Of a stretch of 62,000 nt of DNA, positions 1 to 34,313 are shown piece by piece; within the stretch, counting starts at the first letter, position 1, and every line of letters starts with the position of its first letter. Below the pieces are notes generated by a model. It made no database searches, was not told the DNA's origin, and was given only the letters and a program-made list of their open reading frames with translations. The stretch comes from Glandiceps talaboti. Lineage: Eukaryota; Hemichordata; Enteropneusta; Spengelidae. Made by a program: the position numbers and the translations under genes. The stretch lies in the NCBI RefSeq assembly GCF_964340395.1, contig NC_135566.1, forward strand, positions 6,615,001 to 6,677,000, given 5' to 3'.

Positions 1-40
1 GTAAAGCCTTGACTAACATAAAGTCCAATAAAACTATAGA

Positions 41-141
41 CTGTAAGATACGTCATGTCGCTCCGCCCTCACCGGCCTACGCTATCCTAGTGAAAGTGGT
101 TGACCGATGTGTGAGGGCGCCCGTCACGGCGTACTTTACAG
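41..141. mobile_element. 100-bp foldback MITE, family A copy 1 (CpG-rich)
   Basis: The ends are imperfect inverted repeats (CTGTAAGATACG and CGTACTTTACAG). A further internal stem pairs GCCCTCAC with GTGAGGGC. A second copy of almost identical length lies at 37411-37510. There is no coding capacity and no clear target-site duplication. The copy has about ten CpG sites, most of them mutated in copy 2. Confidence 0.7.
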
Positions 142-286
142 ACTCGTAAAGATAAGACAAAATTCACATTACAAATCAAAATAAAACTCAATTTATCATT
201 AGATATAAAGGTTGATCATTTAAATAAATTTATAAGTGAATATCTATTTAAAAAATACATAAATTCAATCACCAGACATCTGTGAT

Positions 287-292
287 TTTATT
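287..292 (-). terminator. candidate polyadenylation signal for the SLC13 gene
   Basis: An AATAAA on the minus strand lies about 400 bp past the transporter stop codon at 689. Other near-matches occur in this AT-rich stretch, so the true cleavage site cannot be fixed. Confidence 0.3.
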
Positions 293-688
293 CAAGTAAC
301 AGTTGTATCATAAATATTAATTTCTGTTAGAGCATTGTTAGAATATGCATATCATGAGTTATCGATTTGTTACATAATAAGTTTACAGCCTCTTCGAAAA
401 CTTACAATAAACTCTGGCTCCGTTGTATTTACTGAAGACAAATAAGTACCAGTGTATGGCAAATATGGAAACTTATTACGTATATGTCTAATGACCTACA
501 CAGAAGTTCTGGTGTTGATGAGTTTAAAGATACGTTTGATGAAGGCATAGAGTATTCCGTGAAGGCAAATTTTGGAGTTCCGCCCTCTTTCCTTTGTCCG
601 GTTTTTGTTACATTCATTTTGTGTAATTGCAAATGTTTGTCGAATCTGTTGTTATGACATCATGATCCTAGCAACATTTGTTTGGTGT

Positions 689-23152
<22,464 letters not shown>

Positions 23153-23705
23153 GTCTTAGCGGTGTGTGTTACAAAAGACTAACTGCCGGTAAAACAGTGC
23201 CAACTCAGATGTGTAGTATCTTATCTATGTTAATCAATAGATAGATAGAAGCATGTGACGTCCTCTGAATTGTTAATCATTATCAAAGTTAGCACGGCAT
23301 GACTGTGTAACAGACGCTATTCATTTATATCGAAAACGGGACAGGGACAAGCTTAGCTTTAAGGACTCCCCAACACACTGACAAAAAAGACTACGGAGCC
23401 AATACCGGTACTGGTCACTTTATCGATCATAGGAGATTTGTATTTCCTTGGCTTTGTTCAAATTTATTTCCACCAAATTTTCAAGATGTTGTACAATATA
23501 AGCCAATTAACCTGAAACGGAACGTCCTCTGGCGTGACAAAAATTCTTTTTATCGACTGGCTTAACAAAAATGTTTTACTGAGTAAAATTGTCAAATTTT
23601 AATCCTTTTATGGATGAGATCAGGTATAGGTAGCTCACGCAAAAAAATGTTGAGAGGATTTTTGTGGCGTCCAACTCGCTGTTAAGATTTCAGTGTGTCG
23701 TGACT
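23153..23705 (-). promoter_or_regulatory. presumed SLC13 5' UTR and proximal promoter region
   Basis: The region directly upstream of the transporter start codon. It has an in-frame TAA just before the ATG and a short (ATAG)n run near 23238. No TATA box or initiator can be assigned with confidence, so placement rests on the position of exon 1. Confidence 0.35.
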
Positions 23706-23945
23706 GACGATGAAATGTAGCAATGTTGGTTGGTACTCAATGTTGACCTAGATAGACGATATCGATGATATAGCAATATTAGTAAAATTTCTGTTGAGTT
23801 AGACGATCAAATGCAGCAATGTTTGTAAGATTTTCTTCGAGTCAATCATACAGCAATGTTAGTAAGATTTTTGTCGACTCGCCAGACGATGAAATGTGGC
23901 AACGTTAATATCAAGATTTGTGTATAGTCTGACGGCGTTGTTTCA
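23706..23945 (+). repeat. degenerate tandem repeat, about 45-50-bp unit, 5 copies
   Basis: Units begin GACGAT and contain (A/T)(T/C)A(G/C)AGCAATGTT(A/G/T)GTAAGATTT-like sequence. Starts are near 23708, 23755, 23802, 23846 and 23884. It sits 0.55-0.8 kb upstream of the SLC13 start codon. Confidence 0.6.
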
Positions 23946-23978
23946 GGCTAACTGGCTCCTACATGTATTGTATAGAAA

Positions 23979-24070
23979 ATGCACTAGAATCATACTGGTA
24001 TGGGGCACGAGAGTTACAAAATGTACTAGAAGCATACTGGTATGGGGCACGAGAGGTACAAAATGTACTT
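23979..24070 (+). repeat. two-copy tandem repeat, about 46-bp unit
   Basis: AAAATG(C/T)ACTAGAA(T/G)CATA followed by CTGGTATGGGGCACGAGAG occurs twice head to tail, with only three or four differences. Confidence 0.85.
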
Positions 24071-24258
24071 AGTAATTATAAGACATAATGATGAACATGC
24101 ACAACTAAGTGTATTTAAAATCAAATTTATATTGTTTATCATATTTGAGTAAAACAGTGTAAGTTTATAATATAATGTTTAGTTAAATTGTTATTTTTTA
24201 TTCAATTTTGTTATTTCATAAGAATGAATAAAGGAACACGTGTCAAAACAAAGAGTAC

Positions 24259-24365
24259 CAAAACAAACAAACAAACAAACAAACAAACAAACAAACAAAC
24301 AAACAAACAAACAAACAAACACACACACACATCCACACACACTCACTCACTCACTCACTCACTCT

Positions 24366-24402
<37 letters not shown>
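24259..24402 (+). repeat. AAAC, CACT and AC microsatellite cluster
   Basis: (AAAC)n to about 24320, then short AC, (CACT)n and a final (AC)n. Intergenic. Confidence 0.95.
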
Positions 24403-24406
<4 letters not shown>

Positions 24407-24752
24407 TCATCTACACGCTTAAACGATTATTAACTGTGCATAAACATTAAACACATACCTAAATACTAAATAGCTAATCATTATTTTGTGTCCATCAATT
24501 ATTCGGTGTTTTCTGATGATGAAAATATTTTGATACATTTGGAATGGGGTGCAGATTGTTTACGTTTTGTTGAAAAGTACACTATTGAATCATATTAATT
24601 CCAGTATAAACCAAAAGACAGTTTAGTGATAATAAAATCATTAAATGAAATAGGATAAAATGACTCTCACTCATAACATAAAAAAGAAAATAGTATATGG
24701 AAAAGTTGAGAATACAAATCAAAAGTTAAAAGAAAGTTTAATATTTTAAGTA

Positions 24753-24843
24753 AATAGACAGACAGGCAGGCTGGTGGGTGGGACCGGGGGGACATGCAGG
24801 CAGGGCGGCAGACAGGCAGACATATAGACATGAAGGTATAGGC

Positions 24844-24910
<67 letters not shown>

Positions 24911-25095
24911 GATGGGTGGCCTGATGGACGTCCGGACGGGTGAAATATAAAAAAGTAGCGCATTTGAATTTCTTCACCATAAGAATAAATTTTGTTTACG
25001 TTGCGTACAATTGTCTTTAAGATTTCAGTACCATCAGTTTAATACATGGTCTTACAATTGACAGGCAGGCAGGCAGGCAGGTAGACAGGTAGACA
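24753..25095 (+). repeat. AGAC and GGCA microsatellites
   Basis: (AGAC)-rich tract at 24753-24908 and (GGCA)n/(GTAGACA) at 25061-25095, separated by unique sequence. Intergenic. Confidence 0.9.
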
Positions 25096-26082
25096 GACCA
25101 AAGTCGAAAAAAAGAAAGAAATGTATTCGTGTGAGAATATGTACCGTACTCGATACATATCCGGTCGATATCGACAAGTTTTCTATCGCATCATACTAAA
25201 CAAACAATTGTTTCATATTCAAATCTTTGGGTAATATATATATCCAAGAAAGATAAGTGTGTGAAACGTACGTATTAAATCAACAAGCGCACGCTATGTG
25301 TCTTGTGATGATTCTACGAAATCGGTCACAGTCATATTTAACATATGGGCATGAATCAGGTCAGTATGTTCACCTTATAATTTTAATGATCGACTTCAAT
25401 GTTGTCCAAAGAGTATAAAGACCGTTTTAATTAATTCATCCCACAGCACTGAGATGTGCTACAATGCTTTGCGTATCAGAAATTAATTTGCCATTGCGCA
25501 TGATCAGTAGTTGGAGTTTACTACGACACTGTCGGTCGACTTGCTGGCTTATCAACCCCTATGATTTATTACAGTGTAATTGACAACACAAAACACAAAA
25601 TTTTCAACAGCAAAGCTTCAATTCTCGGCACAAAAACATTTACCGAAAAACTTCGAAAACAAAACATTTTTTTTTTACAAATGTAAGATTAACTTGAAAC
25701 AACACAAACTAAATCTGTGAATGTGCAAAACGTAATTTGGAAATAACATTTAGAGGCCACAGCATTTATGATAACGGGAGAGGTTTTTGTAAATGATAGG
25801 AATCCCATGAATATCAATTAAAGTGAATCTGAGAAAGTCATGTACAATAAAATATTTCCTTGGGATAACCAAGGTGGAACATTTCGTGATATTTTTCCTC
25901 GGCTTATGGGTGTTAAGCACTATCTCTCTGGTTACTTTACGTTCTACTCCAAACCAGAAACTCGAAGCCAGCAGAGACTTGTGTATAGGGTTTTATTGTA
26001 GTCTGAGATTCAATACTTAGTCTAGTATACTGGATCGCCATAGCAAACTCACTGTCATTTAAAGGCATGTGACTAAATCTCA

Positions 26083-26131
26083 TGTTGTTTGTTTGTTTGT
26101 TTGTTTGTTTGTTTGTTTGTTTGTTTGTTTG
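26083..26131 (+). repeat. TTTG microsatellite
   Basis: About 12 perfect TTTG units in intergenic DNA. Confidence 0.95.
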
Positions 26132-26575
26132 GCATTGGTGACGCAGTAGATTATCATGTCTTACATTGAAATTAACCCTAATCCGAACTTGGCCTTTTAA
26201 TTAACAACCTTGTTTTCTTCAGGCTATACATTGCTCATGTTGTCATTTCAAGACAACCTTTCCATCAATAATGCTGACTAAGCAGTATTCTGATATTCCA
26301 TATTTGTTTGAGGCGTTGTGGCGATCTGAGTGTAGTAGCAGTAGAAACTATAGTTGTAAAATTCTTTGACTTCTTGATCCACACTCCTCAGTAAAATGTA
26401 TCTACAAAGCTCTTTTTTCTGTTTTACATTTTTTTTTGTTCATCATTTACCATAATAGGGAACGACTACTATGTACATTCGCAAATTTTATTGCAGCTTT
26501 GCCACGATAATATACAAGCTTATATTGAATTATGAGGCAGGTGATAGCCTGTGTCTGTGTCTGTGATAGCCTGCC

Positions 26576-26591
26576 TCTCTGTATCTATCTA

Positions 26592-26648
<57 letters not shown>

Positions 26649-26649
26649 G
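26576..26649 (+). repeat. TCTG microsatellite
   Basis: (TATC)n lead-in and about 15 TCTG units in intergenic DNA. Confidence 0.95.
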
Positions 26650-27154
26650 TCTGTGTGTCGATCTGTATCTACATTCTCAAGAACTTCGAAGCTTTATGGA
26701 AGGAGCTTGAGTGTCGAGTCGAAAATAGAGTAGAAATCTTATCATAATACTTTGGCCCTGTTTTCACACCTCCTCGCGTATCTATTGAGGACAATGGCGG
26801 GAACAAAACTGCTAACCAGTATCTGATTTCTCAATATATCACTTTAATAATAAATATGTCATTGGAACGTCGACACCCTAGAGGTCATATCAGATAGATT
26901 GCTGCATAATGTACCCCTGGATGTCTCCGTTACTAGAGTGATCAAAACGTGCATATTCATTAGGTGTTTGATTTTTCTATCATTATTAAAGATTTCTTTA
27001 TTCATGAAATATTTCTGTTACAGAAATCCCAGGAGAAGGACAGTGTTGAAATCAAAGTAAGACAGTACAGTAGAGTTATCGTTTCTGCAAGGAACTGTGA
27101 CCACCCTAAGACGCTTTACGGATTTCTAGTGAAGAATGCGCCTCGCTGCAAAAT

Positions 27155-27455
27155 CCCTGAAAATCAAAGTCATTAATATCTCTCCGGAAAACTTGTTCCG
27201 ACTCGTTTTGAAATAATACAAGAAATGTGGGGGTTCACCGTCTTGTTTTCAATGAAATCATCAATCTTTTACTTTCCCGAAGAGTTTAACACAGCATTCG
27301 GCGGCCATATTGGATTATGTTAATTCTAATATATAAATTATATTGTATGGTGACCCTTGACATTTTTCTTTATTTTAACTGAGAATTGGGTTGAGTTTTC
27401 ATGAACAAAATTATACCAAGAGTTTAAGACTACCATTTCTGAGGCGCAGATTACT
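27155..27455 (+). repeat. dispersed repeat family B, copy 2
   Basis: Begins at CCCTGAAAATCAAAGT as in copy 1 and carries GCATTCGGCGGCCATATTGG around 27294-27313, then a similar GAGAATTGGGTT(T/G) block. Intergenic. Confidence 0.6.
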
Positions 27456-28144
27456 CAGTATAGATTCTACCCTCACTTCAGGGTCAGAATGTCACTGTTA
27501 TTTACTAGGCAAATTTGATTATTAAATGTCACATGATTCGACATGAGTTTAGTGTTATGCGATTTGTTCTATTGACAAAAGAAACTTTTTAAAATTTATT
27601 GCTCCTGCCAATGACACACAGGTCACGCGTGGCTTGATATGATGGACGAGAGCTGTGGCAGTGCAGTACATGTATAATCATTATAAAATTAATAAACTTC
27701 ATTTCAACTCCATAGCCTTGGTATAGGTATACGCCTCTTTTCACAAGGGTCGAGCACAAAAAGAAGAAGATATTTATATACAAGGATAACTACAACACGG
27801 GAGATACGTCACAAAGTTACATAAAGAAACTGGCCATCTAGTAAGAATTTGTGTGTAAAAATTTGTAGATAAAATTTATAACAAGCATGCTTAAGAGCTC
27901 TAAGACTTGTACAACTCCTTATAGGTATTAAATTCGTTGTACAGGCTAGGAGCAGTTACTCTAAAAGACTGTTTTAATAATTCAGTTCTAACAAATGGTA
28001 CTTGTAGGGCATTGCTACTGACAGGTCGTAAAGATCTCTGTGGATTGTACAGACAAGCAGGCGAGATTATCTTAGCAGCTTTAAAAATGTGTCTGCAACG
28101 AAATACGAAGTCTAATATTTACCTGGCGTTTTAGCCCATTTATA

Positions 28145-28410
28145 TTTAAGAGGTACTGGCCGAGTTTATCAGCTCCCACTCTTTACTCGAGTGAAAATAC
28201 TTACATAAAACCTCGATTAACTATTCTAGTATAATGTTACTGTCGATACAAACTTTCTATAACATTACAATTGTCTTCTGAAGGCATTGTTACAACAGTT
28301 GATTGCATAGCAAGGGTTTCCTTGACATTTTATTGAATTATGCAGATATATAACAAATGACGTCATTGCATCGACGGTTTATAAATTATCTGCTAATACC
28401 AAGTATGGGT
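28145..28410 (+). mobile_element. MITE family C, copy 4
   Basis: Co-linear with the reverse complement of copy 3: CGAGTTTATCAGCTC, ACTATTCTAGTATAATG, AGGGTTTCCTTGACA and ATGACGTCATTGCATCG. The terminal TTAAAG is not preserved. Intergenic. Confidence 0.5.
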
Positions 28411-28835
28411 TCAGTTAAATGCAAGTGATGATTAGGCCGAACTATGCTTCAGTAAGTAGAATACGGTGTAAACATTACGCCCCAAAACGTATAAACTCTG
28501 TGCATGGAAGTGACATGTATGTCTAACATCATAGCCTTCATAGGTGATTGACGAGTCCCTGTCAAAACTTTGAATTTGGTGTATTTACATATTCTTACTT
28601 GATGGATTGCTTGAAAGCAGAACCTGAAGAATGAAATATATATCAACGCCAATAGAGGCAATATGCATGTGGTGTGTGTGTGTGTGGGGGGGGGGGACAT
28701 TGCTGTTACTACTACCCGTCACCTTGGAGACGTAGTTAAAGAGCGTCCCCATTGATTAATAAACATGCCATGAAAATGAAATGAGTCGTGACCTTGCTGC
28801 CATCACTTACATGTAAATATGTAACACTTTTGATG

Positions 28836-28868
28836 TCTCTGTCTGACTGTCTGTCTGTCTGTCTGTCT

Positions 28869-28913
<45 letters not shown>
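28836..28913 (+). repeat. CTGT and CT microsatellite
   Basis: (CTGT)n, a C8-9 run and about 23 CT units. Strongly pyrimidine-biased. Confidence 0.95.
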
Positions 28914-28916
<3 letters not shown>

Positions 28917-29579
28917 TCAGCTATGAGATAGAACAATACTACACAATTCCATAATACATATAATATATATAACTCCCCACCAGTCCAACATATCATGATG
29001 GACTTTGGACGTGTGGGAAAAGACGCATTACGCAAAAGATTACCCATTGAGTAAAAAACCCCACCTATTTTACATGACTACAGTATATGCTGGTACAAAT
29101 CTCAAGTACCAAAATGGTGCACACTCAGGTTAAATGTGACTCTTGGATAATGATTGATATCAAAAACGCTCCACTCTAGATATGACAACTCAAAGTGTAT
29201 CACGATCTTTACTCGGGCAAACATACTTTAAGGGTTTGAAAACACAATGCTTTGACCCAAACGACATTGAACCATTGACATGATGACACCAATGTAGGGA
29301 CTCTGTATTTTGTTTATGTAATTTGTATCTAAAACCTTGTATGCCCTGGTTTCGTAGTAGGATAATGTATACGTGTATGATCGATGTAGGTGGCTGAGTG
29401 TGGATACAGATACTTGGAAAACTGAGAATGATAGTCTCTCGGCGAAATTTTGATACTCCAAGATTTAGATCATAATGCACCATTATCTGAATATTTCGTA
29501 AGGGCTTCATCAATTTGACAAAATTCAACATGTTTTCAGTTTGTTTAACATATTAAGTATTATATTTGAAAATTACCCA

Positions 29580-29810
29580 AACCACATAGTTACACACTGT
29601 GTCCCTTTAAACAAAAGTAACCACCAAAGATCGTAAAGTTACAGACTGTGCCCCTTTCAACAAAACTAAGTTTACACTAAAACAATTTACAGACGTCGAA
29701 TGTACTTTTCAAAACGAAAATAACCATTTCATAAAGTTACTGACTATGCCAAAAGTAACCACCAAAGAGATACAGTTATAGACTACTCTGTCCTTTCAAC
29801 GAAACTTCCC
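29580..29810 (+). repeat. degenerate tandem repeat
   Basis: Repeating AGTTACAGACTGTGCCCCTTT(C/A)AACAAA-type phrases start near 29591, 29637, 29735 and 29772, with AGTAACCACCAAAGA recurring in two of them. Unit length varies from 46 to about 98 bp. Confidence 0.55.
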
Positions 29811-29821
29811 TCCAACGCGGG

Positions 29822-29905
29822 ACTGTGTTTTCCGAATGGGTTCGAACTCCGACCGCAGTGGTAAGAGGCAAGTGGTTCAACCCGCACTCGGCCACCGACA
29901 ACCTA
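29822..29905 (-). mobile_element. tRNA-derived SINE (tRNA-Leu/Ser-like head)
   Basis: Read on the minus strand: GGTGGCCGAGTGCGG gives an A-box (TGGCCGAGTGCGG), and GGAGTTCGAACCCATTC about 30 bases later gives a B-box. The arm lengths do not close into a clean cloverleaf, so this is a pol III-promoter-bearing SINE head rather than a working tRNA gene. Confidence 0.5.
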
Positions 29906-31956
29906 ACATACACATCTATACGATGGAGCTTAGCATGTTTACACTGGTACTGAAATAGACTTGTGTCTTTGAACATGAACACAACTGTACAATATAAAAG
30001 TACATTCGAATGTCCTCTCTTACGTCTTATGTATAAGCCAGGTTATCTTGTAAGATTGGTTGATTGTATCATAACTATCTGACCTTTGACATAGAACTCA
30101 AAGTCTGGTCAAAGACCATGCTGTTCAGACTTTACATGTTTAGCTGTTATACAACTTGTGACCCCAATATAACTTTTGATGTCACATTTATGGATATATC
30201 AATTCATATCTGAGATCAGACCATCTGTAAACATATTATAAACGTAATATTTATTATTACATATAAATACAAAATAACGGAATAAAATCAACCCCCAGCC
30301 CAACTGTAACTATGACCCGGTGCTGTATCTCGTGGATAGGGTTTCTGATAGTTTATGAAGTTACGGAGCCGTCGTTACCTACGCGTTGGATGGTCTGAGA
30401 AATTAAGGGGGGGGGGTCACTCGAAAATTCGACATATACAAGGGTGATGGGCAATGGAAAAGGCGAAATGGCAGGGGGCACTTAATTTGAGTACCTGAGC
30501 AAAGCAGGGGTGGTCTCATTTCGCAGGGTCTGTCGGAAATCCACCCCCCCGTCGTAAATAATGACTACCCCTTAGTCGTGTGTGGTGGTACACGCACACA
30601 TACAAACACAGTGATAAAGTCCTAGATTCTTTCGAAGTTTGATATGAAAGGACCCTGTGTACGTACTGAGTTCCATACAGTTCAAAGGTTTGCTACTATG
30701 GGTTGATGACCGAGTCATCTCGTGTGTGTGTGTGTGTTCTACATCTGTGTAGAACTTATAGAAGAATGCTACGCTAACTTTTATGATTATACCAAACACA
30801 ATTGCAACAGAAGGTACGATTTTTTGTCGAATTCACATAATCTCCAAATTTTGTATTTTTGTGTTTATAAGTTAATATCAATAAAAGTTAGGAATGTCAT
30901 CAAAAAGTTATCATGAAGTGCTTTGATTCGAACATTTGGCCCATCTTCTGTCCGCAATGGGGGGGGGGGAGACAGAATTCGATATACACCTCTCCACTCG
31001 TGGTAGGGTAGTAAATCTCTATGACTATGTTTGGAGGGAAACGGGCGAACTATTACATGTAACTAGACTAGTCAAGATGTACTTGGTCTTGCACGACAGC
31101 CAAGGTCACAATAAAAGTGAACCCAAATCAAAAACAAATTATTGACACCCACTGCTACATTTGTAAGGCATGCACCCCAACAACGATGGAACAGAGCTGA
31201 GGTTATGTTTTCTTGTTTCATCCTTGTTCACATGACGAGAAGGCTTAGCCTATATGTAATACATAAAGATCTTCTTGAAATAAGAATATTGTCTTTCTGT
31301 TATATGACGCACAGTGAGGAGGGGGTGTGGGCTAGTTTGGAGGAAGGTGGGAGGGTGCATGTAATGTGAAATCCAAGAGAAATCGACCAACTCAGTATCC
31401 GGGTTATTCTGGGTTATAAACGGATATATAATCAATTGATGGCACTAGAGGACACATTAATGAGAGATGTAATCACGATGACAACCCTGGATGACACTGA
31501 GTATAAACAATGTCAAGGTTTCTACAATTCTCGTGGTTCATAACATAACCACCACCACATTACCCTCAGCTCCCCACCCCACCACCGACCCTAATTACGA
31601 CACACTGCTTTTGACATGCTAGGGGCTAGAGCCCATATCAATCGAAGTTTTAAAAGAAAATCTAGTCGAAAATACGACATACTTGTATTGACTTCATTAA
31701 ATTTGATTTCTGTCAACTTCCGTGTCCTTATCGCTGAAGACGATTTACAACAACATGATGGATTGGAGATAGCTCGGAAGAGTACCGTTAACGGCACACA
31801 CGCTTCATCATCAATTTAGAGTATCCGGGTTAAAAACAAAAACAATTTCAAGGGTTATGTGGAGGCTCAAACAGGAGTTTACACACTCACGTATCACGTT
31901 CATCAACTTCGCCATGGTGCAGTTATATACTCTAGACCGATAAGGCCAAATAAAAA

Positions 31957-32325
31957 AAGTTGTTTGGTTCCGGTTACCCAACCCCACCTAGTTTTTCACG
32001 CCGACCCTAAACTTTTTTTTTTACGTATTCGAGAAAAATGATAATAAAATCGCCAAAATCGTGAAGTCTCGCAAGAAACATACAGTGGGTGCGGAAATTG
32101 ACATCAACTTAAAAAGATAATATAAAATTGTTCTTCCAATCTGTAATGGCTGTACATCTGATAGGAAGAAATAAACAACACAGAGACCATTTGGAAAACA
32201 ATGGAAAACCTGAACTAGACTCACACATGAAAAAAAAAATATAATAAAATAAAATAAAAAATCTACCTACCCCACCTATTTTAAAATTGAATGTAATCGG
32301 AACCACACAATTTTTATTTTTACGC
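31957..32325 (+). mobile_element. MITE family D, copy 2
   Basis: Same start (TTGTTTGGTTCCGGTTACCC), same CGTATTCGAGAAAAA and GTGAAGTCTCGCAAGAAA blocks, and same end (CGGAACCACACAATTTTTA) as 11429-11805, in the same orientation. Intergenic between the SLC13 and PRR11-like genes. Confidence 0.7.
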
Positions 32326-33279
32326 TATAGCTGATGCTACGATAGGGACTATCACTAGCTACGTTCATGTGTTTACCATCAGACAACTTTCAGACATTCA
32401 ATTAGAGAGGTAAATTGTATGAGATAACCTGTTGTACTATCTACGTTTTATTAGAAGGAAGACCCATATGAAATTATACAATGAACTGCTATAATATGAC
32501 TAGAATAGTCCTAATAAACTGAAGATGGTATGTTTGCACTCTTATGCCCACACACACCACGCGCTCAGCGCGGCAACACATACATGCAATACATGTTTAC
32601 ACGTACACCCCCCCCCCACACACACACACACAGTAGTAACACACACAAACTCGCCCACTCAATAGGCTATGATGGCAGTCTAGCATCTGCAGCAATGTTT
32701 TGTTTTCCTGAAAGTGTACCTCAAATCAAACTAAATTTGTTTCGTCGCAATAATAATTAATACTCTTACAATTAAAATATATGATAATTATTATAACTAT
32801 CAATTTATGCTGAGTTACATCGAAGCTTCACAGTATAGGTAATCACCGAGTTATATACTTACTGATACCGATAGAGGGCGCTGTTACAGGTAGCGTCAAA
32901 TACATTGAAATTAAATATTCTTATGAAAACTATTTGATGATCATCTCTTATATTTTAATACAAAATTTATTTCACCATACAATACAATATAAAATAAAAT
33001 TAATTTCCAAATCCTAAATAAGACTTTCTGAAATAAAAGCAAACACTGCTGTTGCCAATATCCATAAAAAGTGAGACATCAGGGGTTCACTGAAGACTAC
33101 CCTTTTCCATACTCCATTGTGTACAATACTGCTGACTTGATGTCCCATTATCAATAAAATTAGCAGTAACAGGGGTAATTTCACTATATTTCCAATTTGC
33201 ACTATAAAATGGTAACCCCCCCCCCCAGGTTTTATCTTAAAGCTGAATCTTTTTTTTAGGTACAATTACTTACTCTTAA
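32326..33279. other. intergenic, no gene seen
   Basis: AT-rich sequence with short C and CA runs at about 32606-32632 and a C9 run at 33217. No coding exon is supported. Confidence 0.55.
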
Positions 33280-33545
33280 TATCGTATACGGTGAACAGTA
33301 CTGCATCACTTGTGGGTAGACATATTTTATTTTTTTGTGTAGCTGTATACATGATAAACCAAACCTGTGCCCTCAATGGCGATTCACAATTTCAACTTGT
33401 TTCTGGACTGCTTATGGATATTAATCATTTATTGACATGTACGATGTCTAATTATTGGTAGTTGAACAGTTTTCAGTGAATATATTGTGGTTGTCTGATT
33501 GAAAAATGATACTACAGTTACAACTAGTACAGTTTTAACATGATG
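33280..33545 (+). repeat. dispersed repeat family G, copy 1
   Basis: Shares GTAGCTGTATACAT, ACTGGAC-type and CGATGTCTAATTATTGGTA, (A/T)TTTCAGTGAATAT and GGTTGTCTGAT blocks with 37870-38200 and with the reverse complement of 45605-45835. Confidence 0.65.
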
Positions 33546-33612
33546 ATACATTCAAAACCAAACTTTTGCTCAAGATTTAAAATTGTCACTACACTACCCA
33601 CAGATAATATTG

Positions 33613-33791
33613 AACACATATTCCCTGGCCATGAGGGCTATAGCACCTGTTTATTACACCTGAGGGACTGTGAGTTACCAGAATCACATGCTATTTCCCG
33701 AGGCCAATAGCATGTGATTCTGGTAACTCACAGTCACGAGGGGGTAGTGAACGGGTGCTATAGCCCGAATATAGGCCAGGCAATATGTGTT
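33613..33791. mobile_element. 179-bp foldback (inverted-repeat) element
   Basis: The left arm from AACACATATTCCCTGGCC through GGGCTATAGCACC and GTGAGTTACCAGAATCACAT pairs with the right arm almost to the centre, leaving only a short TTCCCGAGGC tip. The most central 28 or so bases of each arm match perfectly. No coding capacity. Typical of a MITE/foldback element able to form a cruciform. Confidence 0.85.
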
Positions 33792-33904
33792 TTATAATAT
33801 ACCTCATGCTGTGAACTCGTGGTGGCAGACGACATCGCCAGAAGCTGCCATTTTGACCTGCTGTGAACGCGCGGTGGTCACGTGACCATGTAAAAGTTGA
33901 TGGA

Positions 33905-33926
33905 ACTATTTCCCTAGGGAAATAGT
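33905..33926. repeat. 22-bp perfect palindrome
   Basis: ACTATTTCCCT followed by AGGGAAATAGT with no loop. The arm resembles the tip of the foldback at 33613-33791 (GCTATTTCCCGAGG). A GGTCACGTGACC palindrome lies about 30 bp to the left. Confidence 0.8.
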
Positions 33927-34313
33927 CATTCTATTTTCCTATCACGTGACTGATTTTAGCGAATCATGGCACAGCATTATCACTAGGTATATTATAATGG
34001 CCACTAATTAACAGATACAATGTCTTTTTATAAGTAATTTATCAATTTTAGTAAATATACCTTTGGTTATTTGATAAAAAAAATAAAAGCCCCAGTTGCA
34101 GATAGAGAAGGTTTAAGACTATTACATGATTCTTTTTTTTTTCTTTTTTTCTTTTTTTACATGATTCTTGTCAAGTGACAAAACAGAAGTATATACACAG
34201 GTAATGATTAACTAGTTGACTATCAACCAACTGACCGCAATCACTCTGAACTGAAGCCATAAAAAATGAAGAATATGTACAAAGTTTGAAAAGACTGAAA
34301 GCCGACTTCTCTT

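Larger units (their letters stand above)
1..688. other. 3' flank of the SLC13 gene
   Basis: AT-rich non-coding sequence that should hold the transporter 3' UTR and the downstream flank. The only structured item is the 101-bp inverted-repeat element at 41-141. No coding exon is supported. Confidence 0.5.
25096..27154. other. intergenic, no gene seen
   Basis: AT-rich sequence with (TTTG)n at about 26083-26131 and (TCTG)n at 26576-26649. Open frames of 60-70 codons are at chance level or repeat-driven. No coding or RNA gene is supported. Confidence 0.6.
28411..31956. other. intergenic, no gene seen
   Basis: Contains a GT plus poly-G run (28673-28697), CTGT/(CT)n at 28836-28913, a degenerate tandem repeat at 29580-29810, a tRNA-derived SINE on the minus strand at 29822-29905 and a G9-10 run at 30959-30969. 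No exon with conserved-protein character was recognised on either strand. Confidence 0.6.

Noticed and set aside
25823-26020. 65-codon open frame MNLRKSCTIKYFLGITKVEH...
   Set aside because: Isolated, short, no similarity recognised, no splice context; chance level for AT-rich DNA.
29822-29905. Possible functional tRNA gene
   Set aside because: A- and B-boxes are present, but the acceptor and anticodon arms do not pair into a cloverleaf; better explained as a SINE head.
34140-34160. T-rich run as a transcription terminator or retroposon tail
   Set aside because: Interrupted T/C run with no adjoining retroposon body or target-site duplication; simple low-complexity sequence.
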